Part shown: in pieces, positions 18,273 to 29,295 of the stretch
Layout of the letters: each line of letters starts with the position of its first letter
Numbering within the stretch: the first letter of the stretch is position 1
DNA from: Chara braunii
Lineage: Eukaryota; Streptophyta; Charophyceae; Charales; Characeae
Direction: 5' to 3'
NCBI GenBank assembly: GCA_003427395.1
Contig: BFEA01000098.1
Span: 2,199,332-2,232,188, forward strand
DNA length: 32,857 nt
Translations under genes and position numbers: made by a program
Notes under the pieces: generated by a model
The model's database searches: none
Told to the model about the DNA's origin: nothing
What the model saw: only the letters and a program-made list of their open reading frames with translations

Positions 18273-18300
18273 GGCAAATACCCTTGTTAGGGTATTTGCC
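18273..18300. repeat. perfect 12-bp-stem hairpin
   Basis: GGCAAATACCCT and AGGGTATTTGCC are exact inverted repeats separated by TGTT. The core matches the hairpin at 852-881. The T and C flanks and neighbouring sequences are different at the two loci. Confidence 0.75.
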
Positions 18301-19411
18301 CAGAGACCGGAACCCCTCGGTCCACATTATCTCCCTTTCGGACAAACGGGGGTGTTTTTCGGGTTATTTTTAGAGGGTTTTATAAGCCTGTCAATGCTTG
18401 GTGTTTTTCTGCCACCGCCCTTCAAACTTTAGCGAGGCTCTATTTATTTCTCGTCTGGTTCAAACTCCTCTTTTATAGTGATCCTGAATGCCGATTTTGG
18501 CTCTCCTGGGTGTGAAGTACGACACCACGGTCTTGTTGCAACATTTCCAGAGTTAGTATGTTTCAGGGTTGCGGCAAATTCTGCATATCATCTACCTTGC
18601 TTTTGAATCTACGCGGCAGGTTGTCTGTTCGTCCTTGTGATAGTATTCTTCCGACATCTACTCTTAAGGTCGCTGCTCCTTGTTTCCCAATTGTTTCTTT
18701 GATTTTGAGTTATGCTATGGACACCTGCATTCAAACCTTCACAACATTTACGGTGAATTGTGTGATGGATATTCGACGTTGATTGAGGGAACTTTTCGTT
18801 TGCGCCCACTTGCTATCTACCTATCCTCTTCCTTTCTGGTCTCCCCTTCCACTTCTTCCCTCTCCTTTTCTCACTACCTCCTCTCTCCTTCTTCTTTTTT
18901 TTTACCACCGTCAACTTTTATGATGGACAATAGTGATGGTGACTTGAAAAACAATAAAATGTCACGCAAGATTTTGTTTAATTTGTGCAAGAAATAATTA
19001 ATGAATAATGCAAATTCATTCCTGTTGCATGCGTCCGGCTTCGAGCTTCGTCGATATTAGAAGACCATGAAGTGAGAGAGTGTGGAGGAACTCATAAGAA
19101 ACCCGAGAAAAGTCTGCTCGTGGGAGCTTGTAGCTCGTCGAGAAAAGTTTTAAGCTGATTCCCTCAAAGGTTTGCACAAGACAATTCTTACTACGAGATC
19201 TCTGAATTCTCCTTGGTATGCTACCATTGTTGAGTTGTTTTCCCAGTTTCACGATCTCGAAATTAATTGAATTGTCTCATGAAGGCTTAGGTCCTTGCGT
19301 AAGTACCTTATCTTGCAGTTTAGTGTCGCATGGATTCTCAAGTCTCGGGCTCACTGTTGACATCGAGCATGAATTCAGCCGTGACTTTTTGTTCACGTAT
19401 ACGGTCACCGC
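18301..19411. other. anonymous DNA, no gene seen
   Basis: Mixed composition with a C/T-rich tract at about 18835-18910. Short frames at 18680-18997 and 19218-19430 have no recognisable domains. Confidence 0.35.
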
Positions 19412-19650
19412 CTGCTTAGAACGTGGATAATAATGTATGGTTCGGAATGAGACCGGCTTCACATATCAAATTCGTTATCCTAGCCTTAAAATAAGTGAAA
19501 AATTGGATGTCTAGTAACAAGAAACAACAAACTGCTTAAGACGTGGATAATAACGTATGGTTCAGAATGAGACCGACTTCACATATCAAATTTGTTATCA
19601 TAACCTTAAAATAAGTGGAAAATTGGATATCTAGTAACAAGAAACAACAC
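19412..19650. repeat. 120-bp tandem doublet
   Basis: Two direct copies (19412-19531 and 19532 to about 19650) marked by ACGTGGATAATAA.GTATGG, GAATGAGACCG.CTTCACA and CTAGTAACAAGAAACAACA. They differ at roughly a dozen positions. Confidence 0.9.
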
Positions 19651-20054
19651 ATTACTAATAGTCATTCCAATAAACTCATCAAACTTGCAGGCACATGTAC
19701 ATAGATGACACGATAATTTTCACGTTGTTGAACATCAAATGATACTACCCAAGTTGCTAAGAGACCCTTCAATTATGACCTACGCCGATCCCCGGTCTTA
19801 AGAATCTTCGACTATGATTCAGAACAGCAAATGAAATTTATGCAAATAATAAACTAAAATAAAACGTATAACACATCATGATTTTCAAATTTAAGGAGTT
19901 GAAAAGTGTGATAAGATCAACAAAGAGCATGACATTAAATAATGTCAATGAAAACGAATCATGATTAACTGACTCATAAGAAATACAAGATAAATGAAGG
20001 AAAGTGATAACTCATAATAATATTAAAAAATGCAGATGACATGACCAGCAATCG

Positions 20055-20749
20055 TTAAGAGTCTTCACTCTCCCTATCAGGTTTAATCCTCAATCTCTCA
20101 TTTTGTCGTGTGTCTTGAATGCCTTGATCCACGTCTATGCGCTCTGAATACGTCAATCCAATGTCAAATAATTGAAAATCAAGTATAGCATAATTTAAAC
20201 TCCTCCTACAAAGTAGAGAGATATGGCTTGCAAAAGATCTCGCGTCGGAGATGGGCAAACCCATAGGGCTCTGTCACTACCTCATAATCAATCTCTACTA
20301 GTGAGACATACCTTCTAGCCAGATCAACAAGATCACCCTGTAAGAACCATCAATGAGGTAGAAAAAGACCGAAGGTCTAAGGTAGGCAAAGTATAGCTTA
20401 GGACCAAAGTCGTGAATCGATTTTGCATCCTCATCAAACACTCGTGCTCTCTCCTCAACGTACCGAGTTGCTGCAACCCAAATTGTATTGAAATGGTCAT
20501 GAGTTTCTTTCCCCCTCTTCACATAGATCCTAAGGTCTTGAATGACACCTCATGCAAATTCTGCAAGAACCACAAAAAAATAGAAATTTTCTTGTTTGAA
20601 ATCAATTGCACTACATATTGGTATTGAAAGACATCTTTGGAACCGATCTTATTGAGATCCATCAAGACCGACTCAGTGTCAAGAAATGAAGTAATAACAC
20701 TCATGCGTTGAAAAAATATAAAAATTGATGTGGATGATGATGAACTCAA
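20055..20749 (-). pseudogene. possible exons of an unidentified minus-strand gene
   Basis: Three protein-like blocks lie in order on the minus strand. The first is SFLDTESVLMDLNKIGSKDV (about 20720-20625). The second runs from IQDLRIYVKRGKETHDHFN through VAATRYVEERARVFDEDAKS to IHDFG (about 20545-20390). The third, from ERIDVDQGIQDTRQNERLRI to PDRESEDS and TAA, lies at about 20145-20055. Between blocks stand plausible splice signals: TTCTTGCAG before block two, a pyrimidine-rich TTCTTACAG near 20334 and a GTATGT donor just after. Composition is charged and balanced, unlike surrounding frames. I recognise no family. The intron phases could not be made fully consistent by eye, so this may be a gene remnant. 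Confidence 0.3.
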
Positions 20750-22920
20750 GTCAAGAATGATCCAAGAAATACTGGTGATAATTCCATTGACTGATTATCA
20801 CTAATGAGAACACTGATTGATTGATACGGATATGAAAGTTAACTGACTGAATGACAATAAGCTTAGATACAGATGATATCTTAGATGATTGGAAATTGTT
20901 GAGCATCTAGTCACTTACAACTGACAATAGAATACTGAGAAAAGTTATGGATTACTTGATGAGGCTTTCAAAATGATTCACTGAAAAGTCTTTGAAAGGA
21001 AAAAATCTAAGAGCATTTATGTTCACACGAGATTCGTCCAGGCCTGCGCAATGGTCTCTAGAAATTTGTTAGTGCTGTGCAGTTTGTCATGACGATCATG
21101 AACATAGAAAACATACTCAATGTACTTTTTTTCTCTAGTTCTTTAGACAACACGCTCTCTCATGATTAATTTATGAAATTTCATCTCCCATACCTCATAC
21201 TTGTCTTTCTTGATCTTGCTTCTCATAATTAAATTTTTTTCATCCGTTATGATTTTTTTTCTTATTTTAAGTCCATGCCTTGACGGGAAGCAAGAAGGAA
21301 GTTATGCTTATCTTGTTATCTTAGGACAATGAGAAAGTTTGCATTTAGAGTTAGCCCAATCTCTGCAAGTTATTATTATTGGGACTTTTTACAGAGTTAC
21401 GCTTCCAGGTTTCCCCTGCTAACAACCAACTCCTTGCCATCCAACAACAATCTATTGCTTAAACTCTCAATAGCTGCTTGCTGCAAGCTTTCAATCAGCG
21501 GAGACCGAAATAGTATGCAATTCATTCACACACGACACCAACATTGTTATATTATGTCTACGTTTGAGTACAACACTGCCGCTGAACACTGCCCACATTT
21601 GTATAAAACTTAGGGATACTACCGCACATCACCCCAGTTTGGATATAATGCAGAGGTGTTGTTGAGCTCTAAGCTTGTTTGTATACAGCGGGTTGTTCCA
21701 AGATACTCACTTGACTGGACTTCATATCTTTTTAACAGAGTCAATGGTATGATAGAAAAACATATAATTAAGCTACATTAATGAAAATAATTAAGATATT
21801 GGAAACAAAACAATCATAAAATATTTGTTTAATGTTATGTCTTTCTGAAGTGCGTTAATAGCAAAGGATCGCACATATCACTAGTGAGAATCGTGACAAA
21901 AAACTAGCCAAAGATTGACTACTGAACTAGTTGCCACCTATAGCGGTTCTTGTTCACGAATTGAGAATGTTACTTCATGTTAACCGTTTCACTTATTGCA
22001 TAGAGAACAACGAAGCTTAATCCCCACTGACATTCAATAGAGAGATGTTACCAAGTGTAGTCCCTGTTTGTAATTTGCGCAGGATGCAATCTGTATCCAT
22101 CTCCGCTTGAATATTGAAGAGAGTACCAATAAAAGAGTTTGTTTAGGTAGAAATCAAGATCGTGTTAATGGTTTGTCCTTACTCGAAAACTACGCCAATT
22201 CATACATCGGTAATCCTAGTTCAAATACAACACTGGCTGTTCTGGCGTTGTCCCCACTCTCACTTAAACCAAACTTACCCAAGTGATACCGCAAGTGCGA
22301 TCTTTGTTTGTTGTCAGTTCATGATAGGTGCTTCCGACACTAATTAAAGTGGGATCAAGTGCCACACCCATTAGAACAATCACGGTCTGATATTGAAAGA
22401 ACTTAAACGGAAGTTTCCATCTGGCCTAATAAGTTATACTATGCTCTGGATTAATAGGTTTTGAGTGCCCCGGGAAGAGTTGGTAATTTTTTCCAACTGT
22501 GTAGTCCAGCCTTCAAATTTACCCAGGAGTCATCAATATTTAACTCACAATGCTAAGAACTTACAGGGATACTTTCGAAATCTGGCAGGAAATGTGTAGG
22601 ACAAACCCATAATATTGCAGCATTGAGGGGCATTTTATGAAATTTACACTCAAGAATAGGACTGGTTCACAATATTCACGAACATGGGTCACTCCAGAAA
22701 TTTATACAAAACAAACTCCTTCGTGATATTTGCAACTTCTAAGAATATTAGTGAAACTTGCCCGAAAGGAAAATACTTTTCTCTCAGCATTTGTAGATTT
22801 CATGGCACGTAGAGACTTTGTCGAACTTCATTCAAAAACGACACCCCGATTAGACCCTGATCGAAAATGGCACACGTCATAGCAAAAGTTAGTTTATGTT
22901 TTCGTCACGATTGATTGTTT
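20750..22920. other. AT-rich DNA, no gene seen
   Basis: No long open frame, RNA gene or clear repeat. The frames at 21329-21613 and 22162-22347 show no motif. Confidence 0.4.
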
Positions 22921-23145
22921 TGTCAAAGTTTTCGAATAATACAACAAATTTTAAAATAGTACATCAGAGAGGTTCGTTTAACTCATAATCGAATTACTCA
23001 ATCAGAAAGCAACAATTTACTACGAGAACCTCTGTCAAAGTTTTTGAATAATACAACAAATTTTAAAATAGTGCATCAGAGAGGTTCGTCTAACTCATAA
23101 TCGAATTATTCAATCGGGAAGCAACAATTTACTACTCGAACCTCT
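22921..23145. repeat. 112-bp tandem doublet
   Basis: Two direct copies (22921-23032 and 23033 to about 23145), both with TGTCAAAGTTTT.GAATAAT and CATCAGAGAGGTTCGT and ending GAACCTCT. They differ at about ten positions. Confidence 0.92.
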
Positions 23146-24242
23146 CATTCTTCATACATGACTTATCGTTATTTCTTCAATTTTTGTTTGCAAGTCATCC
23201 GTGATTATGTTGGGTGTCGATACAACGACAATGATCAAGAAGTTCAAGGGTGAAAGTGACCAGTCCCCGTCAAGCAAGTACTCCGTCTTAAAAATTGCCC
23301 GTCTCTTTCCCATCGTTCAATCATGACTGAGGAAGGAGATGAAAACAAGAAATCATCACTCAAATTAATTAGATCCTCATCATTAGCTCGTTAGGCTTGT
23401 TGGTCTTTATCACCACCTAAACATGTATGATCAATCCGAAAACACCGATGATTACTGAAACACATTAACAAGAAACATGAAAAGTACGCAACAGAGTTCA
23501 CGTGAAGAGTACGCAAAAGAGTTAAACAGAGAGACACAAATATGTTATAATCTCCTAGGAATGATTTCAATCAATTAAAGAGATTATTCACACAACCTCT
23601 TTGTCAGAGTTCACCTGACATCATCCACGGTTCGATATGCCTAGCCTCTTGTCCTCCAATCGACTCGGATCGATGTAATCCGAACAACCTGTAAGTAATC
23701 TCATATAGGTCTAGTTTTCGAAATGCATATATAACAACGATCGTGAGCACTGGAATGCTTATTAGCAGGTCATGACAGATAAACTTCGTTGTATAGTAAT
23801 CACAGTCTGCATGTCTCTGATAGTGGTAAGCTCTTATTCAACAGAAAATAAATCCTTTATGATGACGACGAAAACCATCCACCAAAGTAAATCCCGCAAA
23901 AGTTAGCTTGTAACTTTGATTGCCTCATGAGTCTCTCTCGACTAGTCCTCCATAACCGGCTCTACGTTTATAACCATTCTTGGAACAATGGATGATGTCC
24001 ATGTACCTGTGTAGGTGAAAAGCGGGGCAATGATAAACATTCGACGCTAGGGATGAAGCGATCTTTGCTAAAAAAACATGCATGCAGAAGATGACTTCAA
24101 TCGTAGTTAACTCGCACATGCCCTTGACGAGTGTCTTATAAAGTCTTGACTTCAAACACATTTGTCAACTGCTAGAACTCAATGCAACCGCACATCAGTT
24201 TTCACCTGGTAAGCACTTGTATGACGAGAGCCTGAAGTCTTG
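23146..24242. other. AT-rich DNA, no gene seen
   Basis: No convincing coding sequence. A minus-strand frame at 23925-24161 is open but has no motif. Confidence 0.35.
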
Positions 24243-25014
24243 TTGACGTCAACTACGTATTCACGCATAGCATTCTCACTCAAGTCTAAACTCAGACACT
24301 TATTCACACGACCTGTATCCCATTCGCTTGCTTGCATCCATCTCACCATGAAAGAGATGGAGCCAACAGAGGTAGGCGATACGGACCGAACGAAGGGACA
24401 TATGACGTCAACTGTCCGACACACATAGGTCTTTCGCGCATATCTCCTGAGAAGTCTCGCTCCCCAAAATGTCCATACACGCTGCTAGTGCCCCGCTCCA
24501 CGCCTCCGAACTCGACTACCCTACACCAGAGATGGAAAAGTTACGGATCGAGCATGGAGGCAACTGACATAGATTATTCAAGGAAGCACTTGACATCAAC
24601 TATAGGTTCACGTATAGAGTATGCAAGCACACACCTCTCTTCTCTCTCTTATATGTATCCTTAGTGCCTTGCCACAACATGTTCACCCACTGACGGTCGT
24701 GCCCGTCACTCTCTGTGCATAACTGCCTCGTAAACAGTTCCTCTAGTATGACACTACTTTTCAGTAGGAGGTGATGGTCAGCTCAATGAAGCTCGTTTCC
24801 CTCTCGCATGCTCAAAAGTTTCCTAGGTCATTGCTCATCCCTAGTAACCAGTAAAGCCGCGTATTCTTTCTCAAAATTCCCTACACGTTCAGTGTCTCGG
24901 TGCCTCTCTCTCTACTAGTATCCCGCACACGTGCTTGCTGCTATCTCATCAAGACACACGCAAAACTTGTAGTGGTAGGTGGCAAGGGCTATCCAAAAAA
25001 AAAAGATGACGTCA
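24243..25014. promoter_or_regulatory. cluster of TGACGTCA palindromes
   Basis: TGACGTCA occurs at 24244-24251 (within the 10-bp palindrome TTGACGTCAA), 24403-24410 and 25007-25014, with the variant TGACATCA at 24591-24598. Each is followed by a variable stretch resembling AACTA.G.TTCACGCATAG. TGACGTCA is the core site of many plant bZIP proteins (TGA/CRE class). The similar following sequences suggest a very diverged tandem repeat of 160-190 bp that may explain the cluster without any regulatory role. Confidence 0.35.
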
Positions 25015-25127
25015 ATAGTTGGCGCTTGCACGCCTCCTACATTGACTCACACCCAAGTCTGACCTCTCTCACTTGCACGCGTTACGCATGCCCCACATTG
25101 CACATAATTCACCCACGTCCCCTGTTC

Positions 25128-25511
25128 TCATTTCGTCGCTCCATAACCGCTATGTGGCCTTAGCATCTCCGTCGAGAGCTGGTCTCTGGCCGCCCTCCAC
25201 CGGTGCTGCTGACGGGTGGTCTCGTCGCCACTGATCCAGTCCCTGCCAGGACTGCGTCTGTGTGTCACTCTCCTCACTCTCGGCCTCCGAATCTTGGTCC
25301 AGGTCTTGTTGATCCCTTTCTGTAGCCCCAATTGAGGTCCCTGTCTCATGGTAGGCGATGGTGACCTCGAGATGGGTAGTAACGTGGTCTCGTCGAAGCC
25401 TCCTCTCACCTCTGTTCCTAGCCTCGGTAATTGCCGCCTGCATTTTTCATCCCGTCTCATTTTGATTTCTCTACCCGCTTCAACATTGATCTTGAGCGTC
25501 TTCCCCATCAA
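25128..25511 (-). other. charged overlapping open frames, unidentified
   Basis: Two overlapping minus-strand frames (127 and 97 codons). One is very basic (REIKMRRDEKCRRQLP), the other is acidic and Gln/Asp/Glu-rich (ATERDQQDLDQDSEAESEES). The second has the flavour of a retroelement gag linker, but no zinc knuckle or capsid motif is present. Confidence 0.2.
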
Positions 25512-26839
25512 AATTGAGGATCATTGTGATCCAAGAGCCTTCACCCGATACTAAGGCCCAGTGTACCAGGAGTCTCCAATAGTTTGGCTTATAGCCCTCC
25601 AACCCCTTTCGGCACACCATAGGCACTCTTTTGCAATAGCCAGGGTCTAGAACCATTTGCGACTACTTGCTCTCCCAATAATACAACGCGTGCTAAGCGC
25701 TGGACAACTAAACTTAGATAGCTGAGGCGTGATAGCCTCGTTCCCTCCGCACTGCTATCCCAACTCACGTAACAGTGCAGTGGTAGCACGAGCCCATACG
25801 CGAACCCATTAACCAACAACAGGGATAGCGCAACAGCCACTGTTTATAAAATTCAAAAGACTCGTGATCCTCATGTTCTAAACGAGGAACTCGGAAGGCT
25901 CCCAATATATATATATATATATATTACAAACAAAAATACTATAATGTTTCTCAAAACTAATAAGAAGAGTCTAATCAGAAGATTTAGAACTTAACTCAAC
26001 AGCCATTGAATCGGTAAAGCGCTCACGATCTGTGTATGCTGTATCTTCAACTTGACCTAAAAATACATCATTCGACACACAGTATGGCCCCATAATGGGA
26101 TCCTGGCCGACAGCCTCCATCCTTTAAAAAGGTCGTCAACTCTCCCACTAATAGGGGCCTGTGTCCAATGGTAAGGAGGGGGCTCATGACCTCTCACGGG
26201 GTGATGAGCTCCCTACCAAAGCGGCCACGGGTACCCACCTTCTGGGGCTCTACACCTCGACGCCTGGTAAGTCCAACGAAAGGCTAAGGGAGTTATGAGG
26301 TGGGTCAGTCTAGGCTTCCCATCTGTAGTTTCAAATTCAAAAGACAAAACCGTTCGTTCCCGACGAAATGACAGGAGGGAAACTAGATTGGAAGGACAAA
26401 TTTAAAATTGAGATAACTAAAGAAAAAATCACCAAAACCGTAACACTGCAGTAGCCCGGAACCTTTAGATTAATCAAGGCAAAAAATAACGGTCTAGATA
26501 TAAGAGCAGATCAAAACAAAAACATGGCGTTTCACTTTTCTATCTTACGTTTTATTTGATTTTTCCTATCTGTTTTTCCTTTTTCTTCTGATAGTGACCG
26601 AGGTCACAGCATACAACCCATAACTTGACTAGAGGCACTCGTCTCGTAGCAGAAAAGACCGTGCCGGTCCTACTATCTCGTGTCCCTGGGCGATCCCGGT
26701 GGCTACCATGAGCACGGGTCAGTCGTGCTCTACTGAATAGTACGGTGCCTTGGCCGCGTCGACAAAAGGAAAGTCCAGTGGCAGACTGGGGTGCTAGCTA
26801 GGAGGGGTCCAGGGACAGGCTGCGCACATAGTGCATCCG
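25512..26839. other. anonymous DNA with small inverted repeats
   Basis: GCACTG/CAGTGC (about 25758/25781) and GCTATCCC/GGGATAGC (about 25764/25821) form nested inverted repeats. No gene was recognised. Confidence 0.3.
25905..25925. repeat. (AT)n microsatellite
   Basis: About ten AT dinucleotides. Confidence 0.95.
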
Positions 26840-26917
26840 GTACACAGTGGAAAAGCTATCCATGCCACAGTGTGCCTGGTGCACAGTGGAAAAGCCATCA
26901 ATGCCAGAGTGTGCTTG
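26840..26917. repeat. 39-bp tandem doublet
   Basis: Two copies (26840-26878 and 26879-26917) sharing ACAGTGGAAAAGC.ATC.ATGCC and AGTGTGC.TGGT. Each contains an internal CACAGTG repeat. Confidence 0.9.
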
Positions 26918-27313
26918 GTACACCACGGAGGGTGGGGACACCGCGCCCTCCGACAAGCTAAGTTGACAACCTCGTTCTGTGTGCTGCTTCACTATCTTTT
27001 CCTGTTCGCTTCTATCTCTCTACTTCCTCCAACCGTCTCCCATACCTCTGCCATGACAACTTTCAGGACATCTTCCGCCCCTCCTCTGACCAACCGATCT
27101 CTCCTCTCTCTCCCTTTTTCTTCTCACCTGTCTTGCCCCTCTCGTCCCACTTTCTCACATGTATGTCGGACTGCTATGCTATTTGTGGTGTCAATGACTT
27201 GGTGTCTGTGTGGATGGATCAAGTTGTTGGAACTTGGAAGGGATTTCGTAGACTAGGACGTCCTCAAGTATTTGAGGAGGGGGGAAAAAAGAAGACCCGC
27301 TTTCAAGAAGGTG

Positions 27314-28064
27314 TCAAATGGTCATAATGTTTAGGGACGACCCGTTTTCCAGCAGGTGCTGCTCCCCACCAATAGATGGAGCCTCCCCAGGAGTGCTAGT
27401 GGTGCCTGCTCCTATCAACACCCCGAGCATCAACTCGGGTTGTTTGTTCAATGACGGGGAATGCACCGAACCACTTGTTTGAGAGTTTCTTGGACAAGCC
27501 ATGTTCGGGTTCAAAGCGTTTGGCGGAGAGTCAGACTTTGTCCCTACTGAATGTGATATCTCGTATGTGCTTGTTGGTCTTGTTGGCTTGTTGTTATTGG
27601 GTTCTTTCAAGGGCGTCAGTGACTTCTCTGAGGAGGCGGTTCATTGTTGCAACCCATTCATTGAGAGGAGGACAGGGAGTGGATGGGTTGAGTTGCGAGG
27701 GGAGCAAGAAGTCTGAGGGTAAGAGGGGATGGTAGCCCAGGTCAAGGTAGTATTGGGACATGCCAGTGGAAGGGCAGACAACATTGTTGTAGGCAAATCT
27801 CGACGGCGATGAGCAACTGATCCCTGTCGTGCTGGTGTGGATGACAATACTTCCGTAGGATCCTTTGGAGAGTGTCGTTCATCTTTACAGTCTGGCCATC
27901 GGTATGGGGATGGAATGCAGTGTTATACTTGAGAGTGGTGTCGTGGGCTTTGAACAAGTTTTTCCACAATTGGGAAAGGAAGCGGGGATCACGGTCGCTA
28001 ATAGTGAGAGAAGGTGTCGAATGTCTTCAGGAAACCAAGGTGTCCTTTGGTCTTGGCGTCATGG
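27314..28064 (-). pseudogene. integrase, internally deleted
   Basis: Minus-strand frames give HHDAKTKGHLGFLKTFDT (start of the HHCC zinc-binding domain, 28064-28012). This jumps directly to SDRDPRFLSQLWKNLF and then YNTAFHPHTDGQT, the second half of the catalytic core. The stretch holding the rest of HHCC and the first catalytic Asp is missing; the junction is near 28003-28012. The catalytic Glu that normally follows GQT is Val (GQTVKMND). The C-terminal part continues in other frames with a KVWLSAKRFEP-like segment and NKWFGAFPVIEQ, typical of the GPY/F-type gypsy integrase tail. Integration activity is impossible. Confidence 0.88.
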
Positions 28065-28279
28065 TGTAAGACCAAGAGTTGGGTATGAAGACCACGTGCG
28101 TTAGGGATACAGAGTCGACGAGTGCCTTTAGTGTTAATATACAAGTGGTTGTTGTGGAGGGAGTAGTCGGGGATTGTGTCAAGGTCTCGAAGCTTGTCAT
28201 AGATGTTAGAGAAATTGGGGCACGAAGAGTACCCGTGAGTATAGCGGTGGTGGAGTGAAGGTAGGAGTTGAACCTAAGT

Positions 28280-28985
28280 CAAGGCAACATAGACTTTCTC
28301 AGAGGGCTTATGGTCGAGTCGTCGAGAGAGGGCATCAGCAACGCAGTTGTTTTTCTCGGGGGTGTGACAAATGGTGAATGTAAACTGCGCGAGAAAGTTT
28401 AACCATTGGGCTTGGTGGGGCGTAATATCTTTCTTGGTGACTATGCTTGAGACGATGGTGTTGTCGGTGCAGATAGTGAAATACTGACTGTCGAGGCATG
28501 AGCGTCAAACTTTGAGAGCAGGGATGACGCCGAGGAGTTCCTTCTCATTGGAGGGGTAGTTCATCTCCGCAGGGATGAGCTTCTTGCCCACAAATGCGAT
28601 AGGGTACTCGCCGGGTGGAGCCTCGGAGTGGGTGGGGGAATCCTTGATGGAGGTGGCGTCCGAGATGTCGTGGGGGAAGTGTTGGGAGAGGACGACTCCA
28701 GTAGCAAAGTCTGAGGCGTCGGTGGTAACATAGAGGTGTCGAGAGGGGTCAACAATGTTGGGGACAAGGGTTGTGGTAATGACTTGTTTGAGGAGATGGA
28801 AGGCGGCTTGACGATGTCCGTTCCATGCAAAAGGCTCGTTCTTGCAGGTGAGTTCGTAGAGGGTGTAAGAGATTTCAGAGGTCGCGGATGAAGGGGCGGT
28901 AGAAGTTCGCAAGACTGAGCAAGGAACAAAGTTGTAGCAAGGTCATAGGTGGGGGAAACTCGATGAGGGCGGTGACCTTCGAGGG
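28280..28985 (-). pseudogene. RT connection and RNase H domain
   Basis: From GIRMDPSKVTALIEFPPP through NFYRPFIRDL and LYELTCKNEPFAW, then HLYVTTDASDFATGVVLSQH, NYPSNEKELLGVIPALKV, TDNTIVSSIVTKKD and ADALSRR. The RNase H catalytic series D (TTDASD), E (NEKELLG) and D (CTDNT) is intact, a typical gypsy RNase H that removes RNA from the RNA-DNA hybrid. Defects include an in-frame stop in place of Trp after ALKV (28505-28507) and another after FIRDL. The 5' boundary directly abuts the mitochondrial insertion at 29001. Confidence 0.9.
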
Positions 28986-29002
28986 GTCCATGCGGATACC
29001 GT

Positions 29003-29092
29003 GTTATTTATGCGGCTATCAGAGGTTATTTAGATCAAATTCAGAAATCTCAAATTCTTAAATATGAACAAGAGTTGTTCCCATTATAACAT
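29003..29092 (+). pseudogene. atp1: atp1, C-terminal region fragment
   Basis: The frame from 29003 reads VIYAAIRGYLDQI and then LKYEQELFP followed by a stop. This matches the C-terminal helical domain of mitochondrial/alphaproteobacterial F1 alpha (IYAA..GYLD.I....I..YE.EL). About 29 residues are present. It complements, but does not overlap, the N-terminal atp1 piece in the 3.3-kb insert. Confidence 0.7.
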
Positions 29093-29290
29093 TAAGGGTC
29101 ATGTGAGCACTGCGTCTCAGTTTGAAGCCATATGAATAAGTGGAAAAGTGGGGTAACTGTTCATAAATAGGTTCTAAGATCATTCTAAAAAGTTATTGTA
29201 CGATCCCGTCCTCGAAGCATGATACTCCCAGTGGATGCTTTTCGTCCTTTCCAGGTTTCAGCGGAATACGAGTTGCTCCCCATCCAAATT
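29062..29290 (-). pseudogene. group II intron maturase, RT fragment
   Basis: The minus-strand frame reads WGATRIPLKPGK, HPLGVSCFEDGIVQ, a stop, then RMILEPIYEQ and FSTYSYGFKLRRSAH. These are blocks 0-2 of organelle group II intron reverse transcriptase/maturase proteins (R.vyIPKp.GK.RPLGiP...D.ivQ...k.iLEPIyE..F...SyGFRp.rs.H). One in-frame TAA interrupts it after DGIVQ. The piece comes from the N-terminal half of such a protein, whereas the 3.3-kb insert carries the C-terminal domain X; they may or may not be from the same gene. Confidence 0.85.
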
Positions 29291-29295
29291 ATCCT

